Assembly: GCA_013399855.1 (NCBI GenBank)
Contig: VXAY01000104.1
Location: 618,487-682,486, forward strand
Direction: 5' to 3'
Source: Oxyruncus cristatus
Taxonomy: Eukaryota > Chordata > Aves > Passeriformes > Cotingidae
DNA length: 64,000 bases
Part shown: one piece after another, positions 48,365-60,896 of the stretch
How the letters are laid out: each line of letters opens with the position of its first letter
Numbering within the stretch: position 1 is the stretch's first letter
Made by a program: the position numbers and the translations under genes
The notes under the pieces: generated by a model
Database searches by the model: none
Told to the model about the DNA's origin: nothing
Seen by the model: only the letters and a program-made list of their open reading frames with translations

Positions 48365-49788
48365 GTAAGTCCCGGGCAGGGCTCAGGGCGGGCTCAGGGC
48401 TGGGTGCCAGGAGAGGAAGAGGGAACTTGCCCCAGCCGGGCTCCTAACGCTTGCTGCTGCACTAACAGTGGGAAGAGCATGGATGTATTCCATGGGGAAT
48501 GGGGCTGCTCTGGCTGTTTGTGCTATCCCCACTGTCCTCTCCACTGCTCCGTTTCGCTCTGTTTTCCTTTTTTCCTTCATCTGGAATGAAGCAGGTGGGT
48601 CAGGCCACGCTCCCCTTCTGAGGGGGGTCTAAGCTCCTGGTGGTTTTTTTTCATTTAGGGAAGTATTCTTTGGCAGTTAAAGTGGTTTCAATATTTTAAC
48701 TTCCATATAAATTAACCTCAGAAATAGGCTGTTGGCTTGATCTCTCAGGGATGAGCTGGACTGTTCTGCCTTTTGTAACATCTGGTTTATCTAATTGTGC
48801 TTGGCTTCAGCTATGCCAATGTGCCAATGTTCTTGGATGTGGCAGGAACACATAGCAGGTATAGCGTGGTTCCAGGTGGCTCACAAGAAGGAATACTTTC
48901 AGTCTACCCACGTATTGTAAAGGAAACCCAGCTCTGGGGAGTTCAGAGCTTTTTCTTCCCACTCCTTTGGTTTTTCACTCCTGGTGCTCCTTTATTATTG
49001 AGTTTGTTTGTGCTGGGAGCTGATGAGCGCTAAGATCTTGGACGTTCCTTTTAGTGTGAATATCATGTCAATATTGTCTCCAAACATATTTGTTTGTTGT
49101 TTGTTTGTGTTTTGGTGGGTTTGGTTTTTTTTAGTTTAGTTATTCTGCTGTATCTCTGGGAATTGTCTTCACCTCCCCGGTGAATTTGGTGTCAGGGATT
49201 GGTGACTTCTGTCCTGTCAGTGTGGCGCACACGTTGTTCTAATCAGTGCATTGCTTAAGGTTCATGAGCTTAGTTAATGGGCTCACTGGAGCGAGGGAGA
49301 AGTTTATTAGGGCTGTTGTGAAGGACCAGGAGCTGCCACTCTCCCTCTCTGTGTGAACTGTGTACAATGTCTGGGATGTTAAGGAGGGCAGGTACCATCC
49401 ACACAGAAGAGCTGAGGTGAGGGGTTTGCACCCTTGGAAGGTCCCAGCCCTTTGGAGGGATGTAATTGTGGTGGGTCCCGGGTGACCCAGCACCATCAGT
49501 GTCAGCAGCCTGGTGCTGCTTTGCTTTTTCTCCCACAGGCAGGAGTTGTGGAAGGTCATTGGACTCTTTTGCTGTCCTGGGAGTCACAGGAACGCTGTGA
49601 GTCGGAGATGACGGAGCATTAGCATCTTAAATCTCCCATGTGCCACGTCAAGTGACAGAAAGCAGCCTGTCAGGGTCTGGAATTCCCCCCATCAGCCTCC
49701 CAAGGAAAGGTGTTGCTGTAGCCTGAGCCTCTGTGTTCTGACCAGATCCAGACGGGTGCTTTAGCTTGTGTTGACCTTGTTCCTACAG

Positions 49789-49865
49789 GCAGCCCAGCCA
49801 TGGCTCACCGAAACCTGACTTCCACCAGCCTGAATGACATCTCAGACAAGCCTGAGAAGGACCAG
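49789..49865 (+). CDS. SLC4A4: SLC4A4 exon 7
   Basis: This 77-bp exon encodes [16 protein letters not shown] and then ISDKPEKDQ (A-type residues 201-226). The acceptor is TTGTTCCTACAG|GC and the donor GACCAG|GTAAGC, leaving phase 0. It lies in the Ser/Thr-rich linker of the cytoplasmic domain. Human has MTHRNLTSSSLND here, so the changes are conservative. With the long exon 6 form the junction reads PDN-G-SPAM; with the short form it reads SA-S-SPAM. Confidence 0.96.
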
Positions 49866-52800
49866 GTAAGCTCCACATCCAACCTTCACTTGAGGATGTG
49901 TGTGGAGAGGAGCTGGTTGTTGGGGAAAGGGCTCTCTGTACCTTAGCACTGACAAAGAAGAGGGTGAACAAGCATTTTTTAGTCCTCTGACTGGATCCTC
50001 CACTTTTTAAGTACCAGCCCGTGGAAATAGCAGGTTAAACACTTACAAAGTCTGAAGCAAGTGACACCACATACACTGCGTCTTACTGATACCCATGAGA
50101 AAGGAGGGGGAATACCCAGGGACTGATGGAGTTTTGATCCTCTTCCTGCTGAAGGGTTACAAGGGTCCCTAGGATGCATGTTCACAGGGACTATGGGATA
50201 GAGCAGGAGCACACAGGGGGCACGTGTCCCTGCTACAGCAGCTGGTGGAACAGGGAAGGTGACTGTGCTGACAGGTAACATGGAAGAGCAGCTCCAAAAC
50301 TGAGTAATGAAGTTAAAATTGGCCTTTAGTACCGAGTCTCCACGGATCTGACCCCTTTCTTAGACTAGGGTAATGTTTGTGGTATGGCATACGGGCTGTC
50401 TTTGTGTGTGCTTCCTTCCTTTCCGACGGCTGCCGGCTCTGAGGGGTAAGAGTGAGTTTATTCCAACTCTTAGAAAACTGGTGGCTGAATGAGGTCTCTG
50501 TGCGAGATTCAAAAAACCTTTTGTCTGGGTTCAAAAATGGGTTATTCTCAAAGCCCTGCTGTTTCTTTCGGAGAATCTCTTTTTTTTTTGCCCGCGTCTT
50601 TCAGCATTCCCTGGTCCCATGGTGATTCTGAATGCAAATGAGAGCCCCTTTGGAAAATTATTTGGGTAACACAGCATTGCTGGCCAGTTGAGGATGACTC
50701 CAGTCCTTCAATGAGGTCTGGTGACAACCTTCTGTAGGTACAACCTTAAAGGGACACAGCAAAATAATCAAGGCAGAAAAGTGAGTTCAGAGTAATTAAA
50801 TATTTTAAAAATAAATAGATATTCGCAAAAATAAATATACTTTCATGGAAAGAGAAAAGAGGCAGCATGTTTTGTACTGACCTCAGTGTCATGCAGTGTT
50901 GTAGCCTCATCTATACTGACTGGGTTTCCAAAATACCCGTTTCCTTTAAATTTACACAGCCACACCTGGGGAAAGAGGAAGGTTGTAAAACACCTTTTTG
51001 TTGTTGGACAAACTGCTGGTTTGTATTTTTAATTCTATTATAACTGGGGTTTTGTAGCTAGACCAGTCCACAGCTGGGGCTGAACCTTGCAGCAGCTTCA
51101 TAGCTCTCAGCAGTGCAGACAGGCCCCATTGCCCCTCCTGCTCCAGTGTTTCTGGACATACAGAAAATGGACTTTTTGTGGAGAATTGGATATAAAAATA
51201 GATGTTTTGGTAGCGCTAATATCTGTTAATAAATCCAGTTTGGGAGCACACTCCAAAGTTTATAACTTCCAATGTAGATAATGCCTGGCTGTTGGTAGTG
51301 AGAACCATTACTTGATAAGTGTCGAGTTCCAAAAAGCCTCTCAGTTAATTAGCCCATGTCCTGCTGATGAACTTTACACAGTGGGAGCCATGTCCCCTAC
51401 GCCTTGAGAAATCACCTTAGAGCTCAGTTTTTCTTGCTGACTAACTCAGACTCCTGCGTTGATAAAGTTTGTGGCATTGTGGTGATGCCTGGCAACTCCC
51501 TTGAGCAGAGCTCAGCATGCCATACGGGGGGGGCACAGCAATAATCCATTGTGTTACCACAACAGGAGCTGGAAAGGGAACAGGTTTCCTTGCTTTGGCA
51601 GCAGAGTGACTGACTTTTGTTATTTGGGCATCCCATCTGGGAGCTGGACAGTTAGTGGGGCCATACAGGGAGGTGGGAGTCTGCTGGAGACACACAATAT
51701 CCCAGTTTTTGTTTATTCACGTGTGTAAGAATTACAGCAGGTGAGGTCAGTTTACAACAGTTGCTTGGAGCAGGACTGCCTTCCTACATCCTTAATCAAT
51801 CCCTGGTTTTGCACAATTAGAGGATTGTGTCCCCGTGCTTTAAGGGAAGAAAGGCTTTGAGCTAACTTCTCTGTACCTTCAGTAACTTTCCTGACTTCCT
51901 ACATCCTTAATATTCGGTTTTGCAACCTTTAATGCTAATTGGAATGGTGCAATTAACAATATAGGTATTTGGTAGCCAGAATACTCCCTTAATCTATGGC
52001 TTCCCTGCTTCTTTCCTCTGGATGTTGAAAGGTTCAGGTTTCACATGGGCTCGTGCCCCTTGGACAGTTGCCTGTCAGAGATCTGATCTGTCAGAGAATC
52101 CTCCCGGACTCATCCCTCCTGCTGCCCTCCCAGCAGTGCCAGGCAGCCAGACAGCTCTGCCTGGCTTGGGAGTGTTATTTATGAATACTGAATCAGGTAG
52201 TTTGCATCAGCCAGCTCTCTCTGCCATGGGAATGATGGCTTGATCCTTTGGGATTGCAAAGAGGCTTGCTCAGCATCCCCAGCGTCCTGCAGGAGCCGGC
52301 AGGGCCGTGATTCAAACCGCTGCGATGAGAAACAGCTTCAGTAACGGCCCACGGATTTGGGGGTTGCTGTTTTGTCATGTCTTTGCTTTGGGCTTGTTTG
52401 GCATTTTATAAGGATAATTAGGGAAGAGGAGCTGTATTCCCTTTCCTTGTGTTTGTGTTGGCAGAGCATTGCTCCTGAGGTCGCTGCACAGAGAAGGGGT
52501 TTGCCTCCATTTGTTTTTTTTTTAGGAGATGTTGGCTGCAGGTGATGCCCTGGCCTTTCGTAGCTGGGGAAACGAGTAGTGGCACTTTGGGACAATTTAT
52601 TTTTCTCCTCTGTATTCCAATTAATACATGAGCACCTAGGCTTCTTGCTCTCTCCTGGCCTCCCAGCTCTCTCCTGCCATATACATCAGTGGTGTCGGTG
52701 CAGTGTCCGTAAAACCAGGACTTCTCACGGCAGTAGAATTCCTACGGCTCTTGAAGGTCAAGCTCTTGGATGAAGTTTTTCTTTAACTCTGTATTCACAG

Positions 52801-55351
52801 AATCACAGACTGGTTTGAGTTGGAAGGGACCTTAAAGGTCATCTTGTTCCGCAACCCTTCCGTGGGCAGGGACACATTCCATTATCCCAGGTTGCTCCAG
52901 CCTGGCCTTGGACACTTCCAAGGATGGGGCAGCCACAGCTTTGTAATTCAAAAACACATAAAACTCTTTTTTTCAGCTTATGTGTGAAGCAAAAGGGTTG
53001 AAAGGAGTCCTCTGGTGCCATGGTGCCAACGGACCATAGGAGGCTGGGGAAGTTCCTACTGCTGTTCCCACTCCACTCCCTCCTCCCATGAGAAATCCTT
53101 TGGCCGTGCTCTATTAGAATGTCCTTGGCAACCTCCAAGGGCTGAACCAGCAGGACTCCTCCAGTGCTCAACATGTAAAATGAAGGAACATGAAAGAAAA
53201 TCTGTTTTCCCAGGAACCTGGTATTCCTGAGCTGATGCAACAGCATATAGAAAGGGAACGTATGTTGATATAAGGGGAGTTTCCTGACACAGCATTATCT
53301 CCGCTTCCCAAGGGCTTGGAAGTGGGACAAACCTGGCTCTGAATGAATATGGTCAGTCAGAGGAAGGCACAAAACCCTCCCTATTTGTTGTGGTGTGGGC
53401 ACTGTGTATTCAAACCAGTGTTTCCATATCAACAGGGGATCTGTGCCAAAGCCAGCACTGCAGCTAAAAAAGAAATTGGCCTTGTCGAGAGAAACTCCTG
53501 CCTTTCCCGGGGACCAGTGGATGGAGAGGGCACCGGCAGGATGCCACTCTTGGGAATGCAGACCAGTGATTGATGGTGGGAGCCATTCGCTGCTTTTCCT
53601 GTTTGAACATCTCCTCACCTTCACAGTCACAAGCAGACATTCCCAATTTTGAGGTCTGTCAGCCTGGGTGACCTACTTTCACTCCATGGAGCTCCAGTGG
53701 AAATTACTGTTTTCCAGTACAGATCACTGCCACCTTTCTGGATAGAACGAAGAGTTTCTAGGCAGTTTAGTTAATTGGAATTTCCTTTACTTTTGGTCAT
53801 TTTTCTTGATGCAGAGAGCAGTTTTGCTTGCCTGGTTTCTCTCCCCATATCCACAGTGCACTGCTAAAGTATCCCTGGGTGATGGAGCAGCCTGAAAGGT
53901 ACACCTTGAAGCAGGTGTTCATGGAATAAGTTATGGGAAAGACTGTAAACTATATGTAAGCAGATACAAAAAGCAGAGAGACAGAGACAGGTTCAAATTC
54001 CTGGAGGAATTAACCTTCCTTAAGTGCTACTTAGGAGTGTGTAGTTAGGAGCTGCTTGCATTTCCGATCGATCCGAAGTGATGATGATTGGAGTGTACAT
54101 TTAGGGAAATCGGGATTTTCAGGTTGATGTGCCTTTTTGCAAATACAGTGCTGGGGACCTGTGGCCTTCAACATTAGTGGTCAGGTTGGAAGGATGCTCA
54201 ATTTGGCAGAGTGCAGGGGAAAGTGAAGCTCTCTCCTCCCTCCCTGCTCCCGGGTGCTGCTGAGGACTTAAATCTTTCCAAAGCTGCTTCGGAGAACGGT
54301 TCAGAATGGATTTGAAGTGCTGACTGCACCCTTCCCATCACCTGTCTGATAAATGATTTAAGAAAGTGGTGAGTGGTGCTGCAAAACTCACTTGGAGCTA
54401 AAAACCCCCGCTATAATAGCAGCTCTTCGAAATTAGTCACGGTGGTTTGCTGTGCTGGGCAAGGGGAGACTGAAGGGGACAGAGCCTTTGGCACTGGGAG
54501 CTGGGCAGTCACAGGAGTGGAGACTCTGCAGGTTGGTTCTGGCTCAGAAAGTCGCCTGGGTTTGGGCCATGTGTTCAAACCAGGCCTGGTGTTGCTGAAC
54601 CACCCTTGTTCAACAACATGGCCAGTCCGTTGAGCCAAATTGAATGTTTGTTATGGATTTGCCACCTTCCCATTGTTTTTTTAATTACCCGTATCCTCCC
54701 AAACACTGTCTATGGAAAAACTGGTAGCACTTTTCCAGACTTCCTCCACAGAGCTCCTTGATGCTTATTTACTATTTCCTCTGGTGGTGATCCTGACTGA
54801 AGCATGCAGGGGTAGGATGGTTCCAGCAGTTTCTTCCTGTTTAATCAATTGATGCTTTTTCCTGAGACTTTTTCCATTTTTCTCCTTCCTTGAGTTGCCT
54901 GGCACAGCTCATTAGGGATTCATGGCCCAGTTCAGTCCCCTCCACTGCCCCTGCCCCACTGTTGTTCCTGGCAGTACATCCTCCCTCTCCATTCACCCTT
55001 CGCCAGGCACACACAGAGCATCTCCAGAGATCACCCTGGGAGAGGGGGCGGATTGGGAACCAGCTAAGGGCAGGGCTTTCACAAGCCTCCAACTCCAAGT
55101 TAATTCTGCTGGTGCCAAAGTTCAGACAAAGACGTCTTGCCGAGGCTGATTTTTAGAACTCAGCGGCTGCTGCCACAGTGTTTTCCCAGTCCCTGTTGAT
55201 GACATTTCTCCAGAGTTGGAATTATCTCACCTTTGTCAGCCTGAGGGTGTGTGTTGCGGAGTGCGCGCACTTACAGTACAGAGGTGCAGAGATGAGAAGA
55301 ACGTGCCTAACACCACTCAGTTTTCTTTTCCTTCCTTTTTCACTGCTGCAG
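49866..55351 (+). other. SLC4A4: SLC4A4 intron 7
   Basis: A 5.5-kb intron with one antisense CR1 copy at 52796-52940 and an AT-rich patch at 50755-50850 that could be a conserved element. I saw no RNA gene or coding exon. It ends in a strong pyrimidine tract (TTTTCTTTTCCTTCC) and GCTGCAG. Confidence 0.8.
52796..52940 (-). mobile_element. CR1 LINE 3'-end fragment (antisense)
   Basis: CAGAATCACAGACTGGTTTG, AGTTGGAAGGGACCTTAAAG, CCGTGGGCAGGGACACATTC and GGCCTTGGACACTTCCAAGG. The 3' tip is intact, with mild divergence. Confidence 0.88.
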
Positions 55352-55509
55352 CTGAAGAATAAATTCATGAAGAAGTTGCCCCGTGACGCTGAGGCCTCCA
55401 ACGTGCTGGTGGGGGAGGTGGATTTCCTGGAGAGCCCCTTCATCGCCTTCGTGCGGCTGCAGCAGGCCGTCATGCTGGGAGCGCTCACCGAGGTTCCCGT
55501 GCCCACCCG
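55352..55509 (+). CDS. SLC4A4: SLC4A4 exon 8, cytoplasmic domain
   Basis: This 158-bp exon encodes [33 protein letters not shown], then [18 protein letters not shown] and T (A-type residues 227-279, the last codon split). This is the highly conserved second half of the cytoplasmic domain; the motif VGEVDFL...PFIAFVRL is shared by Na+-coupled SLC4 proteins. The acceptor is CACTGCTGCAG|CTG and the donor CACCCG|GTAAGG. The human equivalent has LDTPF where this has LESPF. GC content is high relative to the flanking introns. Confidence 0.98.
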
Positions 55510-58325
55510 GTAAGGGAACCGGCCCCCAGGGACCTGCCTCTTTAAGTAAAAACCCTCTCACGGTAAAAACACCAGGCCAGAAGGAGGTCTTCTCCACTGC
55601 CTTCCGTCCTGTGACATGGATAATAGTTAGGATTGGCAGTGTAAAGTAACAAAAGTCACTGATGCCGCTTCACAATTTTCAGGTCCTGAGTTTGGTTATA
55701 AGTAAAACATTACAGAAACTCAGTAGGCCACTATCAGTGTCACATTAAGCACCTGGGGCTTTCTTCCTGCCCCTTCTGTACGGATCCCAGATTCCCTCTG
55801 CGCATTTTTGCTGTACATATTGCTCCTCTTCAGCTCAGATCAGATGAAGGATTCAATTCTGTCCCCGCTGGGGCAAAAAAATATTCGGATAATTGCGGGC
55901 ATACAATTCTGTTGGGGCTGGTGGCTTTGTAACACATAATGGCTGAGGGGAAAATGCCAGATAAATATTTTATTTATTGTGACTCGTGTTGCAAGTTTAT
56001 CTGAGTCTCACAAACCGCAATGTATCTTGTGCTTTTAAATATTTGAAGTAACTGCTTGAATATGCCTGGCTGTCTGAGCTGCCCTGTGTGTATTCATAGC
56101 AGTATCGCAGACCTTGCATGGAATGGAAGTTACAGAGCTTTGGAATCTGTGCCTTGTTTCTGTGTACCAAACAAAGGGAAGAGAGGATCTAGCTTTGCCC
56201 TTTAGTTGTAGTAGCAGTGCTTGTGTTCCATGGATTTTCGTGAAGTGGTTTCTTACAGCCACGTCAACAACTGTTTGCACACGCTGGATATTCGGGTGGG
56301 AGTGTGGGGACATAGAAGAGGCTTCATTTTGTAGTAGGTTACTCATTCCTCAGCATTCCTGGGCTCTGTGTGCTTCACTATTTCAGTTCCCAAGTCCAGT
56401 CCCACTGACTCTACTTTTTAAACACGTCTCCGAGTGTTTTTCCGCAGATGTAAAATTAGGTATTGTTTGCTGTGGTTGTGGGAGCTGGGAAGTTGGATCC
56501 AGGATTGCTGGGCAGCCTCATGACTCAATAGCATTAATCAAGGCAATATGTCCTTCCATGCCAGCATTTTTCCCAGGAAATAGTATTATCCATTTGCTGT
56601 CCTCCAAAGCAAATGCTGGCCCTAATCAAAGCAGGGAGGCTCATTAGATGGCTTTCATGAGTGATGAAGAGCCATTTGCAATGGCTGCATCCTCCGAAAT
56701 TCAATCAAGGAAATCCCCTCAGGGCCTGAGGAGCTGTGATGGAGCATCTCCCGTGCCCCGGTTCCTGCTGTGAACTTGCACTTAAAGCCCACAGACTCCA
56801 CAGGATGCTACAACTGGAGCCTCTGGCATGCCCACCCCTCTCTCCCGTGGGGCTTCTCCTCTTATCTTGTTAAATTATCGATTTCCTGCTGAAGTTGTGG
56901 ACACCACACCATCCAAGCTGGGCACTTTCTTTCTTCATGCTTTCTTGCAAAGCATTTTAAGTATTTCCTTTACTTAGAGGCAAATTTTTACTTAAAAGAA
57001 ACCAGGAAGATCTCGCTAACTCCCCAGAAAAATTATCTCCACCACGTATTTTCATACAGCCCTAGTAATAAAAATCAGGGATATGCAATTGGAGTTGAGA
57101 TAGCCCAGCCTTTCCTGAGCTGTCTTTTTACTGGTCAAATTGATAAAGACCTTTTAAAACCTTTGGTTTTGTCACATTGGATTTAATCCCACCGCACTGA
57201 GGACTCCTCATTTGGAGAAGCCCTGAGCTTGCAGCATGGCTTGGGCACGGCTGCTGCCCCTCTGGACAGCACAAGAGAAGGAGCTTTGTGTTTTCTTTAG
57301 AGAAATGCTCAGTCCTATGTTCAAGGCTGCTGGTTAATGGAATGATGATGGGGAAGACGAAGGGGAATGAGCAAGGAGGAGATGTTATATGGAGATAAGC
57401 TGCACAGACTTGCACAGTCTGGTGTGCAGTGCTGGGAAAGGCCTGTGTCTGCAGGTCTCAGGTGAAGTGAAGTAACTCGCCCAAAGGTCACTTGGGAAGC
57501 ATGTAGCAGATCCAGCATCAGGTTCTCCTCCCAGGCCTCATACATCCTACTGCTGAATTAGGACAAAGAATTTGGAAAATGCCACATACTACATGTTTCC
57601 AAGAGTGTTTTAGTAGTTCAGGAGCATTCAGGTGCTGCTGCTCTGTGCTGGAAGAGATCCAGCTGGTGGAATTATTGCAGAAGACGGTTATGAAAATGCC
57701 TGGTTCCCCTGGAACACCGGGAGAATGCCAAGCAGCAACTCCTTTTATGAACTCCTTTTTTAAAATTCATGTATTTGGCTAAGTTGCATCCTGGAGTTTG
57801 GAAAGAGTTGGCTGAGGAACAGTTTGTCTTGAATGCTGTTTTATAATAACTGGTGAAACAGGGAAAGTTCCAGGAGGTGGGAGGAGAGCAGGGGACATAA
57901 CCTGGGTGTGTGTGGCTTACTCACCTCCATGTGAACCTCAAGTAAAACACTTGAACGCCTTGTGAAGAACTCGAGTGAGAAGTGTTAGGTAGTAATGCCA
58001 ATCAATATGTATTTATGGATCCTGTCCTATCACTTGCTGCCTTTTTTTTTTTATAGGACTCTCAAGTTTTTAAATAGAAAGTATACTTGTTTGGATATAA
58101 TACTCCTCATAAGCCATTTGACTTAGTACACCACAGTATTTTCATTTAGGGAGCTAAAATAATACTTAATCCAGTGCTTGGAATGGGAGAGGTACTTCTG
58201 GTGAGGTTATTTCATCTGTATGTTTGCACTGACAAAGGTTTCATATCATGGTGTTTTTCCAGCTCATCAGCAGTGACTTGGATGTAGTTGCTTTGCAAAG
58301 AGATCATGTAAGAAATTAAGTGTCT

Positions 58326-58402
58326 AAGGCCAGGTTGGATGGGCCTTGGAGCAACCTGGACTAGTGGAAGGTGTCAGGGGTTAGAATTAGATGGCATTTA
58401 GG
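58326..58402 (+). mobile_element. CR1 LINE, 5' part of a copy split by an LTR (sense)
   Basis: AAGGCCAGGTTGGATGGGCC, TTGGAGCAACCTGGACTAGT and GGAAGGTGT, then CAGGGGTTAGAATTAGATGG and CATTTAGG. The sequence follows the CR1 tail, with about 12 bp missing after GGTGT, and stops at TAGG, where the LTR begins. Confidence 0.85.
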
Positions 58403-58885
58403 TGATAAGAGAAACAGAAACTTTACTCACAGTATCCCAGAATGCCCAAAGAAGGAGCACTATTATCTTAGAGAAGTCCTAGAGAATTAGATAAGGGGTG
58501 TAACTCAAACAAACAGGATGTAAACTAAGCTCTGTGTACCCAAACAAGATAAAGAACAAACATTACAGTTTTTGGTGAAACACAATAATGCTGTGCCTGC
58601 TCAAGAACTGAGGTCCAGATGACAAAGAAGACCCGGAAGGACCAAAAAAAGGATTTCCAATAGGGATGTGACTATGTAAATCAAACTAATGAATATGCAT
58701 TAAGTAAGCAAGAATATCTAATGAATATGTAAACAGTATGTGTAATGAAGAGCCCTGGCTATCTGTCATTTGGCACGTTTTATTAGAGGAACTGTCTTCT
58801 GAATGTCCAGCACTGAATAAAGAATGCCCTTTTACCACCTATAAATTGGTGTTAAGAAGTTTGTTCCTGCTGCTTTTCAGTCTCA
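58403..58885 (+). mobile_element. solo LTR of an endogenous retrovirus
   Basis: This is a 483-bp insertion beginning TGATAAGAGA and ending TTCAGTCTCA (the TG...CA ends of an LTR). It lies inside a CR1 copy and is flanked on both sides by TAGG (58399-58402 and 58886-58889). An AATAAA signal at 58816-58821 and the AT-rich block with repeated TAATGAATATG suggest + orientation. No internal retroviral genes are present, so it is a solo LTR left by recombination or deletion. A 4-bp duplication would fit an ERV1-like (gammaretroviral) element, but the family was not confirmed. Confidence 0.75.
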
Positions 58886-58889
58886 TAGG

Positions 58890-58927
58890 ATCATTTCCAA
58901 CCCAAACTATTCTATGGTTCCATGAAA
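58890..58927 (+). mobile_element. CR1 LINE, 3' tip of the split copy (sense)
   Basis: ATCATTTCCAACCCAAACTA followed by TTCTATGGTTCCATGAAA is the expected end of the CR1 copy interrupted at 58402. It ends 197 bp before exon 9. Confidence 0.8.
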
Positions 58928-59124
58928 CAAGTCCCTATGGAGATGGACAGGCTTTCTGTGTTGCACAGGACTCTGCTCTCGAGGTAGCTGGAGGCCACGG
59001 GCAGCCTCTGCATCCCTAACAAGAACCACAACTTTTTGAAGTCATATTTCTTTCTAGATGCTGTATAAATAATAAGCTGTTTGTTTTGCCCTCCTAAATG
59101 GGAACAATCTCTTGGTTTTGTCAG

Positions 59125-59212
59125 ATTTCTCTTCATTCTGCTGGGACCGAAGGGCAAAGCAAAGTCCTACCATGAGATTGGCCGAGCCATCGCCACACTG
59201 ATGTCGGATGAG
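59125..59212 (+). CDS. SLC4A4: SLC4A4 exon 9, cytoplasmic domain
   Basis: This 88-bp exon encodes [17 protein letters not shown] and then [12 protein letters not shown] (A-type residues 279-308). The arginine in HEIGR corresponds to human NBCe1-A Arg298, whose substitution causes proximal renal tubular acidosis; it is present (codon CGA). The acceptor is TTTTGTCAG|ATTT and the donor GATGAG|GTAGGT, leaving phase 0. I see no residue differences from human NBCe1 here. SLC4A5 is also very similar, so this exon alone would not separate the two genes; exons 3, 4 and 11 do. Confidence 0.98.
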
Positions 59213-60464
59213 GTAGGTGTCCTGACATCTCCCGTGGGAAAGGGGTTCTCCCAAGTAATGATGTCCATTCCTCCAGTCTGGTCAACATGCATGAGCATTC
59301 ACATAAAGCTGGAATATCCAAATGTCACCTCCTGATTCCATCTGTGGACATAATTATTGCCTCTGGCCTCACGGTTTTGACAAAGCGTGACTAGAGGAGG
59401 TGTTTGTGCACTGTGTGTGTTTTCCTGCTGGCAATCACTTTTGCAAATCAACTGTGAATTAATTGTTGAATTAATTCTGTTGGGGTCTGTGCCTTGTGTC
59501 CCATTCCACCATCCCACTATCCCACAGCCACACTCCAGACAATCACTGGAGGACTGGTTCCCCCCAGGACACATTGCTGTGTGTGGCACTGTATCCCGAG
59601 CGCGTCTTTCCTCCGGCAGTGCTTGTACATTATCCGGGAGCAGCTGGCCATTCCTGGCTCACCACACACCTCGCTGGGGTGGCTGGGCTTTCAGGATTCA
59701 CTTACGGCTCCTTTCCTCCAGCGTCCCTTGGGCTCTGCTCACTGGGGGCTGATTCACATGATCTTTGCTTGTTGGTGTCGTTCAGCTCTCGTACAGTTCC
59801 CTTAATTACAGCTCATCTGCTCTCAGCTCTTCTGGTTTCTGTCACGCAATAGTCTGGTTTTCGTAGCCCCAAAGTCCCTTCCCTCCACCAGCTCCTCTGT
59901 CACATGCACTGATCCACCTCCTCTCCACATCGTCCAAAAGAATCCCATAAAATTCAGCATCAGTGCCCTTTTCCCCCTCTTCTCTCATTTGTTCTTCATC
60001 AGTAATACCAAGCCTTTCACTAAAACTAGTTTATGGTGTTATTTTTGAGTAAATATTGTCATTATTTTCAATGTCAGAGTTGAAAATGAACCTGGGTTTG
60101 ATAGACTAAGTAGGCGGCTTTGTAAAAATGTCTTCTCAAACTGAAACTCCTTATGTAGAGGAAAGCACTTTTTTTGAATAAAGAAATAGATGATTGCTTT
60201 AGTGATATTTTTAAAGGTTAGAAATGTATGTTTTGCTTAAAATTAGAAACATGCCTGCAAGAAAAGAATCTGTCATTATCCAGCTGAAGAAAGGGGCTTT
60301 TCTGAGGGTCACACCTCCTCATGCCAAATGTCCTGATACTTCTTCAGAGGTTTTTGAGAAGGAATTAAGTTGGTTTTGTAGAATAAAACTAGGCAGCTGC
60401 CCCTAGAGTGTGGGCTATGGAAAATGAAAACCTTTTCCATGTGGAATCTCTCTTTTTCTTGCAG
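59213..60464 (+). other. SLC4A4: SLC4A4 intron 9
   Basis: A 1.25-kb intron. No repeat or RNA gene was recognised. It is AT-rich towards the 3' end (60000-60250) and finishes with TCTCTTTTTCTTGCAG. Confidence 0.85.
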
Positions 60465-60619
60465 GTATTCCACGACATTGCCTACAAAGCCAAGGACCGG
60501 CAGGACCTGATTGCGGGCATCGATGAGTTTCTGGATGAAGTCATTGTGCTCCCCCCTGGGGAATGGGATCCAGCCATTAGGATAGAGCCCCCCAAGTCTC
60601 TCCCTTCTTCGGACAAGAG
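60465..60619 (+). CDS. SLC4A4: SLC4A4 exon 10
   Basis: This 155-bp exon encodes [36 protein letters not shown], then [15 protein letters not shown] (A-type residues 309-360). It is the end of the folded cytoplasmic domain; the signature [18 protein letters not shown] is characteristic of Na+-coupled SLC4 members. The acceptor is TTGCAG|GTATTC and the donor ACAAGAG|GTAATA. The only difference I see from human is Gln for His in DRHDL. Confidence 0.98.
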
Positions 60620-60896
60620 GTAATAGCAGGAGAAGTGTCCCTGATGAAGGACGGTGGGCATCAGGTCTGAAAAGGCGAAGGGAAGAGCCGGTGCTTTGGT
60701 TGCACCAGGGGTATTTACTGAGTGACCTGCAGCTGTCTGTCTGCATTTAGAAACTCCCAGAGGTATTTTCAGGTCTTCCTTAGTAGCTGGAGGGAGGATG
60801 TTCCGGCAATTCTGTACCTTTTGAGGTGATGTAGGCCAAATAGTAGCATAGCTGTGTTCTGCTTGGTCCTTCTGACACGCCCGCATTCTTGCCCAG
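60620..60896 (+). other. SLC4A4: SLC4A4 intron 10
   Basis: A 277-bp intron with normal ends (GTAATA ... TTGCCCAG). Nothing else was recognised in it. Confidence 0.9.

Larger units (their letters stand above)
44820..49788 (+). other. SLC4A4: SLC4A4 intron 6
   Basis: A 5-kb intron with a (GT)11 microsatellite at 45434-45454, two antisense CR1 fragments (46682 and 47514), AT-rich sequence near 46310-46440, a TTTG-rich patch near 49090-49110, and a candidate unannotated cassette exon at 48269-48364. Confidence 0.8.
55510..59124 (+). other. SLC4A4: SLC4A4 intron 8
   Basis: A 3.6-kb intron. Its 3' part carries a CR1 copy split by a solo LTR (58326-58927). An AT-rich stretch near 55850-56060 and a poly-T run near 58043-58053 are the only other notable parts. 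It ends GGTTTTGTCAG before exon 9. Confidence 0.82.

Noticed and set aside
56114..56647. 177-codon open frame in intron 8
   Set aside because: Cys/Phe/Trp-rich translation without a family match. Consistent with chance.
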